From NCBI GenBank assembly GCA_934502625.1, contig CAKSUQ010000036.1, positions 1 through 9,456 of the forward strand: a stretch of 9,456 nt of DNA, in the 5' to 3' direction. Of the stretch, positions 1-5,916 are shown piece after piece (the stretch's first letter is position 1; every line of letters starts with the position of its first letter). Below the pieces are notes generated by a model. That model was not told where the DNA came from and did no database searches. It saw only the letters and a program-made list of their open reading frames with translations. A program made the translations under genes and the position numbers. The stretch is from an uncultured Gemmiger sp. GTDB lineage: Bacteria > Bacillota > Clostridia > Oscillospirales > Ruminococcaceae.

Positions 1-323
1 GCAGCGGCCAGCTTTTCCGGATAATCGGGGAAATGCAGCACATCGTTGGGCGCAATGTCCGGGTTCAGTTCTTTAAAGGTTCCGTGATCCAAAACCGTGC
101 TGAGCCGGTAATAGGCGCCGATTGCCAAATGCACCCCGCAGTTGGGGCAGACATACTGGCTCTTAACCCAAACCTGCCGCGTGGCACGGCGCCCGCATTT
201 TTTGCACTCGACAAATTGCGGCGGCACCCAGTTGGGCGCAGCCGTACCGGCATCGCGGCGGGCTTTCAGCTGAAAGCTGCGCTCCTGCGGGCTGGTAGGG
301 AACAGCTTTTCAATGGCACTCAT
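1..323 (-). CDS. accD: Acetyl-CoA carboxylase carboxyltransferase subunit beta (AccD), N-terminal part
   Basis: This is the N-terminal 107 residues of AccD, which with AccA transfers the carboxyl group from carboxybiotin to acetyl-CoA to make malonyl-CoA in the cytoplasm. The gene runs off the left edge. Seen directly: a four-cysteine zinc ribbon with Cys40, Cys43, Cys59 and Cys62 (CKKC and CPNC, 15 residues between the pairs, the same spacing as E. coli AccD), followed by the AccD-like stretch with LDHGTFKEL and then LHFPDYPEKL. The ATG at 321-323 is chosen because an AAAGGG ribosome site lies 9 nt upstream, overlapping the acpP stop. It follows acpP by 13 nt and is almost certainly cotranscribed with it, which fits a fatty-acid synthesis operon. 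The family call is secure; the catalytic crotonase-fold part is outside the window. Confidence 0.95.
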   Translation of the reverse strand, partial: MSAIEKLFPTSPQERSFQLKARRDAGTAAPNWVPPQFVECKKCGRRATRQVWVKSQYVCPNCGVHLAIGAYYRLSTVLDHGTFKELNPDIAPNDVLHFPDYPEKLAA

Positions 324-336
324 TCTGCAATACCCT

Positions 337-567
337 TTAGGCTGCCCGCGCAGCCAGATAGTTGAAGATGTCGCCCACGGTTTTTAGTGTCCCCAGATCC
401 TCGTCGGCGATCGTGACGCCGAACTTGTCCTCAAACGCCATGTTCAGCTCTACAGCATCTAGGCTGTCCGCCTGCAAGTCCTCGGTCAGGCTGGCAGCCA
501 TTGTGACCTTATCAGCGTCGCAGTTCAGGGTGTCAACAAATACTTCTTTTAATTCTTCAAAGCTCAT
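337..567 (-). CDS. acpP: Acyl carrier protein
   Basis: A 76-residue acidic acyl carrier protein that carries growing acyl chains on a phosphopantetheine arm during type II fatty acid synthesis. The attachment motif is visible as ADSLDAVEL, with the modified Ser at residue 35, and the flanking helices (TEDLQ before it, FEDKFGVTIADEDL after it) are typical. Length is normal for the family (about 75-80). The ATG at 565-567 (protein starting MSFEEL) is preferred over an in-frame ATG 57 nt upstream: it has a TGAGGT ribosome site about 7 nt before it, whereas the upstream ATG would place the start inside the promoter. It leads accD in an operon. Expression is probably controlled at the consensus promoter and palindromes described separately. 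Confidence 0.97.
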   Translation of the reverse strand: MSFEELKEVFVDTLNCDADKVTMAASLTEDLQADSLDAVELNMAFEDKFGVTIADEDLGTLKTVGDIFNYLAARAA

Positions 568-598
568 AATGCGTACCTCACATAATTTAACTAAATAA

Positions 599-616
599 AT
601 TGACATAATTGTCAAT
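599..616. promoter_or_regulatory. Palindrome at the acpP transcription start, candidate operator
   Basis: A perfect inverted repeat, ATTGACA-TAAT-TGTCAAT, lies 6-24 nt downstream of the acpP -10 box, so it covers the expected start of transcription. That position suits a repressor that blocks initiation. Fatty-acid operons of Firmicutes are commonly repressed by FapR or by FabT (MarR family). The sequence does not match the FapR box I know and is only broadly MarR-like, so the regulator is not identified. Confidence 0.55.
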
Positions 617-622
617 GAGGTC

Positions 623-650
623 ATTATAACACGTTTGCTTCGAATGTCAA
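623..650 (-). promoter_or_regulatory. Consensus housekeeping promoter for acpP-accD
   Basis: Read on the minus strand, a perfect TTGACA -35 box (plus-strand 645-650) is followed after 16 bp by a perfect TATAAT -10 box (plus-strand 623-628). Transcription should start near position 615-617, leaving a leader of about 50 nt before acpP. Such a strong promoter fits the high demand for acyl carrier protein. Confidence 0.85.
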
Positions 651-654
651 TATT

Positions 655-678
655 ATTAGATAAAAATATTTATCTAAT
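655..678. promoter_or_regulatory. Second palindrome just upstream of the acpP -35 box
   Basis: Two perfect 10-bp arms, ATTAGATAAA and TTTATCTAAT, are separated by AATA. The site ends 4 bp from the -35 box of the acpP promoter on its upstream side. Its size and AT-rich symmetry fit a dimeric winged-helix regulator such as a MarR-family protein. Its sequence differs from the palindrome at the transcription start, so two different regulators, or one regulator plus an UP-element-like effect, are possible. Confidence 0.5.
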
Positions 679-739
679 TGAACCGCCGTTATGCTCCTCT
701 CTCGGTAATATAAAAGGACAGCACACAAATTATCCTGCC

Positions 740-764
740 GTAGGGGGCAGCCCTTGCGGACTGC
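740..764. repeat. Solitary GTAGGGG-hairpin repeat unit (degenerate copy)
   Basis: GTAGGGG is followed by a hairpin with arms GCAGCCC and GGACTGC around a TTGC loop (747-764, one C-A mismatch). The layout (GTAGGG followed directly by a short GC hairpin) matches the two units of the 88-bp element near the right end of the window. I read it as a single, diverged member of the same dispersed repeat family. Confidence 0.45.
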
Positions 765-890
765 GATTTGGCCGCTGCTGCGTATCTTCCCTGTGAAATA
801 TCCAATCGCCTTGCCGGGCTTTTCTTATGCTTGGCGCTTATTCTTGTCAAACACATGGGCGCAATTGTCCGGCGCAGTGTCGGCCGGTGC

Positions 891-944
891 ATCTTAACAC
901 AATCTTAATACCCCCGCAGAAAAGCTTAATACCATCTTTAAACG
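891..944 (+). promoter_or_regulatory. Four 11-bp direct repeats, candidate KdpE/OmpR-type binding array
   Basis: The repeats are ATCTTAACACA (891-901), ATCTTAATACC (902-912), AGCTTAATACC (923-933) and ATCTTTAAACG (934-944). Their common core CTTAA/CTTTAA recurs at intervals of 11, 21 and 11 bp, so all four lie on one face of the helix as two tandem pairs. Tandem 11-bp direct repeats are the usual target of PhoB/OmpR/KdpE-type winged-helix regulators. The last pair overlaps the -35 position of the ktrB promoter, which has no good -35 box, as expected for an activator. The regulator encoded at the end of this operon is the obvious candidate; a PhoP/PhoB-like protein encoded elsewhere is an alternative. 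Confidence 0.6.
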
Positions 945-958
945 GGCGGCGCTATACT
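930..958 (+). promoter_or_regulatory. Activator-dependent promoter of the potassium operon
   Basis: A TATACT -10 box (953-958) stands 17 bp after position 930-935, where the sequence TACCAT is a poor -35 box and is buried in the direct repeats. Transcription would start near 965, giving a leader of about 30 nt before the TTG start of ktrB. Confidence 0.5.
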
Positions 959-994
959 GTGTTGTACGCAAAATTCTGCTGGAGTGTGATTTCG

Positions 995-2332
995 TTGCCA
1001 TCTCATCGGCGTTTGACTTGTAAGCTCAATTATTTTCAGTCCATTATTCTGCTGTTTGCAGCGGTTATTCTCATCGGGGCAGTGCTTTTGATGCTGCCGA
1101 TCTCTGCGCAAGCGCATACCGTCACCCCTTTCCATGAAGCACTATTCACAGCAACCTCTGCCGTATGTGTTACGGGGCTGGTCGTGCTGGATACGGCTTC
1201 TCACTGGTCAGCGTTCGGTCAGGCAGTTCTGATGATGCTGATTCAAATCGGCGGTCTGGGTGTGATCACAGTCGGCGCGTCTTTCTCGCTTTTATCCGGT
1301 CGGCGCATTTCCCTGTCGCAGCGCGGGCGGATGCAGGAAGCTATGTCCGCCCCCAAGGTGGGCGGCATTGTGCGGCTGACAGGCTTTGTGATTCGTACCT
1401 CTTTGATGATAGAAGGAATCGGCGCGCTTTGCATGCTCCCGGTTTTCTGCCGGGATTTCGGCCTTTCCGGGATTTGGAAAGCCGTTTTTCATTCCGTCTC
1501 CGCTTTCTGCAATGCGGGCTTTGATTTGATGGGTACCCCCGACACGCCTTTTGTCTCGCTGACCGCCTATCGCGCAGACCCGGTCATCAACCTGACGATT
1601 TCCGCCCTGATCGTTGTGGGCGGCATTGGCTTTCTGACCTGGGATGACGTGCGGACCAATCGGCTCCGCTTTCATCGCTATCGGCTGCAAAGCAAAGTGA
1701 TCCTGGCGGCAACGGCGCTCTTGATCTTGCTGCCAACGCTGTACTTTTTCTGCTTTGAGTTCAAAGGCGGCCCCCTGCGGGAGCGGCTGCTGCTCTCGCT
1801 GTTCCAGTCCGTAACGCCCCGAACGGCGGGATTCAATACGGCAGACTACACGTTGCTGTCCGGCAGCGGGCGCGGCCTTACCATTCTGCTGATGTTCATC
1901 GGCGGTTCACCGGGCTCTACGGCGGGCGGCATCAAGACAACAACGGCGGCAGTGCTTGTTGCCAATGCGTTTGCTGTATTCCGCAGGCAGAAAAGCCCCG
2001 AAATGTTCGGGCGGCGGATGGAAGAAAAAGCCGTCTATGATGCTGCGGCCATCTTCACGCTGTATCTCGTCCTTTCGCTGACGGGTGCGTTTGTCATCAG
2101 CACGGTGGAGGGCCTGCCGCTGTCCGAATGTCTGTTCGAGACGACCTCCGCCATTGCTACCGTAGGACTGTCCCTGGGATTGACACCGCATCTGGGGATC
2201 GTCTCGCAGGGGATTTTAATTTTCTTGATGTTCATTGGGCGCGTCGGCGGGCTGACCATGATCTATGCAGCGCTCTCCGGCAGCAAAAGCAGCGCGGCGC
2301 GGCTGCCGCAGGAGCGCATCACCGTAGGATAA
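995..2332 (+). CDS. ktrB: Potassium uptake channel subunit, KtrB/TrkH family
   Basis: A 445-residue polytopic membrane protein that forms the K+ (cation) translocation pathway and works with the RCK subunit encoded next. The four pore repeats are visible, each with its filter glycine: CVTGL (Gly61), NAGF (Gly175), TAGF (Gly279) and TVGL (Gly391). The glycine-rich intramembrane gating loop GGSPGSTAGGIKTTT lies at 303-317. Length and the short N-terminus fit KtrB better than the longer TrkH. No ATG precedes the first helix sensibly, so I choose TTG at 995-997, 10 nt after a GGAG at 981-984. GTG at 986 is too close to that ribosome site, and a longer frame starting with ATG at 827 would begin upstream of the promoter. 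It is the first gene of a five-gene operon with likely autoregulation through the upstream repeats. Family certain; ktrB versus trkH naming less so. Confidence 0.93.
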   Translation: MPSHRRLTCKLNYFQSIILLFAAVILIGAVLLMLPISAQAHTVTPFHEALFTATSAVCVTGLVVLDTASHWSAFGQAVLMMLIQIGGLGVITVGASFSLLSGRRISLSQRGRMQEAMSAPKVGGIVRLTGFVIRTSLMIEGIGALCMLPVFCRDFGLSGIWKAVFHSVSAFCNAGFDLMGTPDTPFVSLTAYRADPVINLTISALIVVGGIGFLTWDDVRTNRLRFHRYRLQSKVILAATALLILLPTLYFFCFEFKGGPLRERLLLSLFQSVTPRTAGFNTADYTLLSGSGRGLTILLMFIGGSPGSTAGGIKTTTAAVLVANAFAVFRRQKSPEMFGRRMEEKAVYDAAAIFTLYLVLSLTGAFVISTVEGLPLSECLFETTSAIATVGLSLGLTPHLGIVSQGILIFLMFIGRVGGLTMIYAALSGSKSSAARLPQERITVG

Positions 2333-2347
2333 AGAAAGGTACATACC

Positions 2348-2995
2348 ATGAAATCTATTTTACTGATCGGGTTGGGTCGATTTGGCCGCCACATCGCAGA
2401 GGAGCTGAACAAACTCGGCCATGAGGTCATGGCGGTGGACGAAAACGAGGACCGCGTCAACGCCGTTCTGAGCATTGTGACCAACGCCCAAATCGGCGAC
2501 AGCACCAACGCGGAATTTTTGGAGGCGTTGGGCGTCCGCAATTTCGATGTCTGCATTGTAGCGATCAGCGGAAACTTTCAAAGCTCGCTGGAAACCACTT
2601 CCCTGCTGAAGGAGCTGGGCGCAAAACTGGTCGTTTCCCGTGCGGAACGGGATGTGCAGGCTAAATTTCTGCTGCGCAACGGTGCGGATGAGGTGCTTTA
2701 CCCGGAAAAGCAGCTGGCCAAGTGGGCGGCCATCCGCTACGGGTCCGACCACGTGCTGGATTATATTGAGCTGGACCACGACCATGCCATTCTGGAAGTA
2801 TCTGTGCCGTCCGCGTGGATCGGAAAGACCGTTGGCGACATCAATATCCGCAGGAAGTACAGCATCAACATCCTGGGCATCAAGCGCAACGGGATTGCTG
2901 ACGTCAACATTGACTCGGACACGGTTCTGCCCGGCGACGGCACATTGCTGGTGCTGGGCGAGGGCAAGGCTCTGAGCCGGTGCTTTCATATCTGA
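2348..2995 (+). CDS. ktrA: Potassium uptake regulatory subunit, KtrA/TrkA family
   Basis: A 215-residue cytoplasmic gating subunit with one RCK_N and one RCK_C domain, the KtrA plan (classical TrkA is about twice as long). The Rossmann nucleotide site is visible as GLGRFG (residues 8-13), with the ribose-binding acid Asp31 at the end of the second strand (MAVDENEDR). The RCK_C part covers about 138-212. In known KtrA proteins the N domain binds ATP/ADP and NADH, and in many Firmicutes the C domain binds c-di-AMP, which closes the channel; the latter is family knowledge, not seen here. The ATG has a GAAAGG ribosome site about 8 nt upstream. The gene starts 15 nt after ktrB, so the two are cotranscribed and should form the Ktr complex. 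Confidence 0.94.
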   Translation: MKSILLIGLGRFGRHIAEELNKLGHEVMAVDENEDRVNAVLSIVTNAQIGDSTNAEFLEALGVRNFDVCIVAISGNFQSSLETTSLLKELGAKLVVSRAERDVQAKFLLRNGADEVLYPEKQLAKWAAIRYGSDHVLDYIELDHDHAILEVSVPSAWIGKTVGDINIRRKYSINILGIKRNGIADVNIDSDTVLPGDGTLLVLGEGKALSRCFHI

Positions 2996-3019
2996 GCGTT
3001 TGCAAGGGAAGTGGTTCAT

Positions 3020-3157
3020 TTGAGAACGGTACTGCTGATTTTGCTGTTTCTGGCCGCAGGACTTTTTCTTGTTTTTGTCGGTGCCCGATGCGATGCGTTC
3101 TGGCGCAGCGTTCGCCGCGCACGATTTGAGCGGCGGGAAGGCTTCCGGCGCTGGTAA
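3020..3157 (+). CDS. Small single-helix membrane protein in the potassium operon
   Basis: This is a 45-residue reading frame starting with TTG at 3020, 24 nt after the ktrA stop. An AAGGGAAG ribosome-site-like stretch lies about 9 nt upstream. The product has one strongly hydrophobic helix (about residues 3-21, VLLILLFLAAGLFLVFVG) and a very basic C-terminal tail (residues 23-45, with ten Arg and only three acidic residues), which predicts N-out, tail-in topology. I do not recognise the family. By position it could be an accessory subunit of the Ktr channel or of the sensor kinase; KdpF, a ~29-residue helix in the Kdp pump, is a functional analogy only, with no sequence match claimed. The non-ATG start and short length leave real doubt, but the length of hydrophobic pattern and operon spacing favour a real gene. 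Confidence 0.6.
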   Translation: MRTVLLILLFLAAGLFLVFVGARCDAFWRSVRRARFERREGFRRW

Positions 3158-3203
3158 ACCCGTTTAGGATGTGGTATGATACCCTTTAGAGGGGGGATTT
3201 GCT

Positions 3204-4307
3204 GTGAACATCAAAAAGCCATCTTCCGAGGAAGTGAAAGCGCAGGCCGTCCGACAGGCAAAGGATCTTTTGATCACCGTACTGGTTCTGGCCGCTGCAA
3301 CCGGCATCGGCAATATTTTCTGGTATTTCTCTTTTACCCGCAATATCATATCGGTGTATATTCTGGGGACATTGCTGACCTCGCTTTTTACCAAAAGCTA
3401 TTTCTGCGGCTTTTTAAGCTCGTTTTCCAGTGTGCTTCTTTTCAATTTCTGCTTTACAGAGCCCCGCCTGACGCTGCACGCATACGAGCGCGGCTACCCT
3501 GTCACCTTTGCCATTATGCTGATCGTTTCCATCATCACGGTCACGCTGGCGATCCAGAATATCCGCAATGCCGAGGAGAAAGAGCGCGCTGCCGTCCGCG
3601 CCAAGAATGAACAGCTGCGCGCCGATTTGCTGCGCACGATTTCCCACGACCTGCGTACCCCGCTGACATCCATTTCCGGCAATGCCTCCAACCTCATCAG
3701 CAACTATGAGAAGATGGACGACCCCACCCGGAAGCAGACGTTTCTGGACATCTACGACGACTCCATGTGGCTGATCAATCTGGTGGAAAACATTCTTTCC
3801 ATCTCCCGTATTGAGGATGGACGGATGAATCTGTCTATCTCTACAGAGTTAGTAAGCGAAGTGTTTGAAGAAGCCCTGCGCCATACCAACCGGCACAGCG
3901 GGCAGCACACGATCACTGTGCAGATGGCCGATGACCTGCTGCTGGCGCGCATGGATGCCAAGCTGGTCGTGCAGGTCCTGATCAATCTGGTGGATAATGC
4001 CATCAAATACACGCCCGCAGGGTCGCACATTGTCCTTTCCGCTGCGGCGCAGGGGGAAAACGCCGTAATTCGGGTAAGCGATGACGGCCCCGGTATTCCC
4101 GACGAAGCAAAAGAAAAGGTCTTTGAAATGTTCTCCACCGGGGAAAAACGCATTTCGGACAGCCGCCGCAGCCTTGGGCTGGGACTGGCCTTATGCCGCA
4201 CGATCATCGCAGCCCACGGCGGCACCATTACACTGTCCGACAATAAGCCGCACGGCTGCATCTTTACTTTTACACTGCCCCTTGGGGAGGTTTCTTTGCA
4301 TGAATAA
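3204..4307 (+). CDS. Short KdpD-type sensor histidine kinase
   Basis: A 367-residue membrane sensor kinase. Four hydrophobic segments (about 21-42, 47-62, 66-84, 101-117) form a DUF4118-type module, with the KdpD-like stretch FCFTEPR after the third. A short coiled linker (about 121-142) leads to the HisKA domain with phospho-acceptor His148 in SHDLRTPLTS. ATPase motifs are intact: N box NLVDNAIKYTP (Asn265), G1 DDGPGIP (293-299) and G2 GLGLAL (325-330). The large N-terminal KdpD and Usp domains (several hundred residues in E. coli KdpD, about 890 in total) are absent, so this is a short form. GTG at 3204 is preceded by a strong GAGGGGGGA ribosome site. The gene overlaps the following regulator gene by 8 nt. 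It presumably senses potassium or envelope state and controls the ktr genes; the signal is inferred. Confidence 0.92.
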   Translation: MNIKKPSSEEVKAQAVRQAKDLLITVLVLAAATGIGNIFWYFSFTRNIISVYILGTLLTSLFTKSYFCGFLSSFSSVLLFNFCFTEPRLTLHAYERGYPVTFAIMLIVSIITVTLAIQNIRNAEEKERAAVRAKNEQLRADLLRTISHDLRTPLTSISGNASNLISNYEKMDDPTRKQTFLDIYDDSMWLINLVENILSISRIEDGRMNLSISTELVSEVFEEALRHTNRHSGQHTITVQMADDLLLARMDAKLVVQVLINLVDNAIKYTPAGSHIVLSAAAQGENAVIRVSDDGPGIPDEAKEKVFEMFSTGEKRISDSRRSLGLGLALCRTIIAAHGGTITLSDNKPHGCIFTFTLPLGEVSLHE

Positions 4308-4992
4308 ACCCTTGATTCTGGTTGTGGAGGACGATGCGCCTATCCGCAACTTGATTACTACAACACTGAAAACGCAGGATTACAAGTACATTGCAGCGGC
4401 TACTGCCTCAGAAGCGCTCCAACAGGCAACGATCCATGCACCGGATGTGATGCTGCTGGATCTTGGTCTGCCTGATTTGGACGGCATCGAGGTGATTCGC
4501 CGTATTCGCAGTTGGTCTGCGATGCCCATCATCGTTATCAGCGCCCGCAGCGAGGACAGCGATAAAATCGAAGCCTTGGACAGCGGTGCTGATGACTACC
4601 TGACGAAGCCGTTTTCGGTAGAAGAGCTGCTGGCGCGGCTGCGGGTAACGTTCCGCCGCATCTCGATGCTGCAAAACGCCGCCGGTGGTTCTGTTTTTAC
4701 CAACGGTGATTTGCAAATTGATTTTGCGGCGGGCTGTGCCACATTGAAAGGGCAGGAACTGCACCTGACTCCCATCGAATACAAGCTGCTCTGCGTTATG
4801 GCCAAGAATTGCGGCAAGGTGTTGACCCATACTTATATCACCCACGAAGTCTGGGGCAGCTCCTGGGGGAATGACGTGGCTTCACTTCGCGTTTTTATGG
4901 CTACGCTTCGCAAAAAGCTGGAATCCGAGCCGGATTCACCCCAGTATATCCAGACGCATATCGGCATTGGATACAGGATGCTGAAGGTGTAA
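4300..4992 (+). CDS. KdpE-like OmpR-family response regulator
   Basis: A 230-residue response regulator. The receiver domain (about 5-118) has the acidic pair Asp11/Asp12, phospho-acceptor Asp54 (MLLDLGLPD), Ser81 and Lys103 (LTKPF). The winged-helix DNA-binding domain (about 131-230) shows the family hallmarks HLTPIEYKLL, the recognition-helix region around VASLRVFMATLRKKLE, and the C-terminal hairpin GIGYRM. The ATG at 4300 sits 9 nt after a GGGGAGG ribosome site inside the end of the kinase gene, and the stop of that gene overlaps it by 8 nt, which suggests translational coupling and a cognate pair. Closest functional type is KdpE. No kdpFABC lies in the window, so the likely target is the repeat array upstream of ktrB. 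No intrinsic terminator is evident after it. Confidence 0.93.
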   Translation: MNKPLILVVEDDAPIRNLITTTLKTQDYKYIAAATASEALQQATIHAPDVMLLDLGLPDLDGIEVIRRIRSWSAMPIIVISARSEDSDKIEALDSGADDYLTKPFSVEELLARLRVTFRRISMLQNAAGGSVFTNGDLQIDFAAGCATLKGQELHLTPIEYKLLCVMAKNCGKVLTHTYITHEVWGSSWGNDVASLRVFMATLRKKLESEPDSPQYIQTHIGIGYRMLKV

Positions 4993-5140
4993 AGAAATTT
5001 TACCCCCAAAAAAGTATAATAAAAAGACGAATAATATTACTTTGTTGATTACTGTCGGCAGCATTTGCTGGTCGCTGGTTTGCGTTGATCGTATCCGCAA
5101 GGGCAGGGGCAAAGCCTTCGCGCACCCCGCCGAAAACCAT

Positions 5141-5169
5141 TTGCAAACGCCGCTGCGTTCCGCTATAAT
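5141..5169 (+). promoter_or_regulatory. Promoter for the LytTR two-component pair
   Basis: TTGCAA (5141-5146) and a perfect TATAAT (5164-5169) are separated by 17 bp, with the response-regulator ATG about 40 nt downstream of the -10 box. This separates the pair from the potassium operon. In the 216-bp gap before it I see no gene; GTTGAT recurs at 5044 and 5084, resembling single LytTR half sites but not at the usual 21-22 bp period. Confidence 0.65.
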
Positions 5170-5208
5170 ATTCATAAAACAGATGATTTGCGGAAGTGGG
5201 GGAATACC

Positions 5209-5916
5209 ATGCTTCGTATTGCCGTGGTGGATGACGAGCCGGCCGTGCGCGCCCAGCTGTGCGACTATGTGCAGCGCTATGCCGAGGAATCACATCTGCC
5301 CGTTGAGGTCACACCCTTTGCGGACGGTGCCGAGATCGCGGCGCCCTACAAGCCGGGCTTCGACATTATCCTGCTGGATGTCAATATGCCGCAGCTGGGC
5401 GGCATGTCGGCGGCAGAGCGTATCCGGGAACAGGACAAAAACGTCGTGCTGGTGTTCGTTACGAACATGGCGCAGTGCGCCATCCGCGGGTATGAGGTCG
5501 ACGCGCTGGACTTCGTCGTCAAGCCCGTCAGCTACGCGCCGTTCAGCATGCGGCTGGCGCGGGCGGTCAAGCGCGTCCGCAGCCGCGCGGCGTTGACGAT
5601 CTCGCTGCAGACAAACGACGGGCTGCAGATCGTGACCGTGCAGGACATTCTTTGGATCGAGACAGTCGACCACGCGGTGCTCTGCCACACGAAGACCGAT
5701 TCCTTCTTCGTGAAAAACAGCCTGCAGAATGCCGAAAAGCTGCTGCAGGGGCAGGGCTTTGCCCGCTGCAACAAGTGCTACCTCGTCAACCTGCGGCATG
5801 TCGAGGGCATCCGGGGCGACGCGGTGCTCATCGACGGCACCGAGCTGGAGCTCAGCCGCCGCCAGAAGGCCGCCTTCGCGCAGGCGATGCTTGAATATGT
5901 AGGGGAGATCCGATGA
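5209..5916 (+). CDS. LytTR-family response regulator (AgrA/LytR type)
   Basis: A 235-residue regulator with a receiver domain (about 1-122; acidic pair Asp8/Asp9, phospho-acceptor Asp57 in LLDVNMPQLGG, Thr85, Lys105 in VVKPV) and a C-terminal LytTR DNA-binding domain (about 130-230). Typical LytTR features seen are ILWIETVDHAVLCH, the stretch FARCNKCYLVNLRHVEGI, and LELSRRQK. Such proteins bind pairs of 9-bp sites and often control bacteriocin, virulence, competence or cell-wall genes; the target here is unknown. The ATG at 5209 is chosen over a TTG 21 nt upstream because a GTGGGGGA ribosome site lies about 5 nt before it. The stop overlaps the start of the kinase gene (ATGA), so the two are translationally coupled. 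Confidence 0.93.
   Translation: MLRIAVVDDEPAVRAQLCDYVQRYAEESHLPVEVTPFADGAEIAAPYKPGFDIILLDVNMPQLGGMSAAERIREQDKNVVLVFVTNMAQCAIRGYEVDALDFVVKPVSYAPFSMRLARAVKRVRSRAALTISLQTNDGLQIVTVQDILWIETVDHAVLCHTKTDSFFVKNSLQNAEKLLQGQGFARCNKCYLVNLRHVEGIRGDAVLIDGTELELSRRQKAAFAQAMLEYVGEIR

Larger units (their letters stand above)
568..994. other. Divergent intergenic control region (acpP/accD versus potassium operon)
   Basis: This 427-bp stretch has no convincing gene. Its left part (about 599-678) is AT-rich and holds the acpP promoter with two palindromes. Its middle (about 680-890) is GC-richer and holds one TAGGGG-hairpin repeat unit and otherwise nothing I recognise. A weak 67-codon minus-strand reading frame at 689-892 has no good ribosome site and an arginine-rich, low-complexity product. 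The right part (891-958) holds four direct repeats and the -10 box for the potassium operon. Confidence 0.7.

Noticed and set aside
689..892. Possible 67-residue minus-strand gene between acpP and ktrB
   Set aside because: No good ribosome site, no recognisable domain, and it runs across the hairpin repeat.
827..994. An upstream ATG that would extend ktrB by 56 residues
   Set aside because: The extension lies over the direct repeats and -10 box, has no homology-like hydrophobic pattern, and lacks a ribosome site, while TTG 995 has a well placed GGAG.
5015..5020. TATAAT box just after the kdpE-like gene
   Set aside because: No -35 box at a suitable distance and no gene start nearby; the region is simply A/T-rich. 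The promoter at 5141-5169 is much better.
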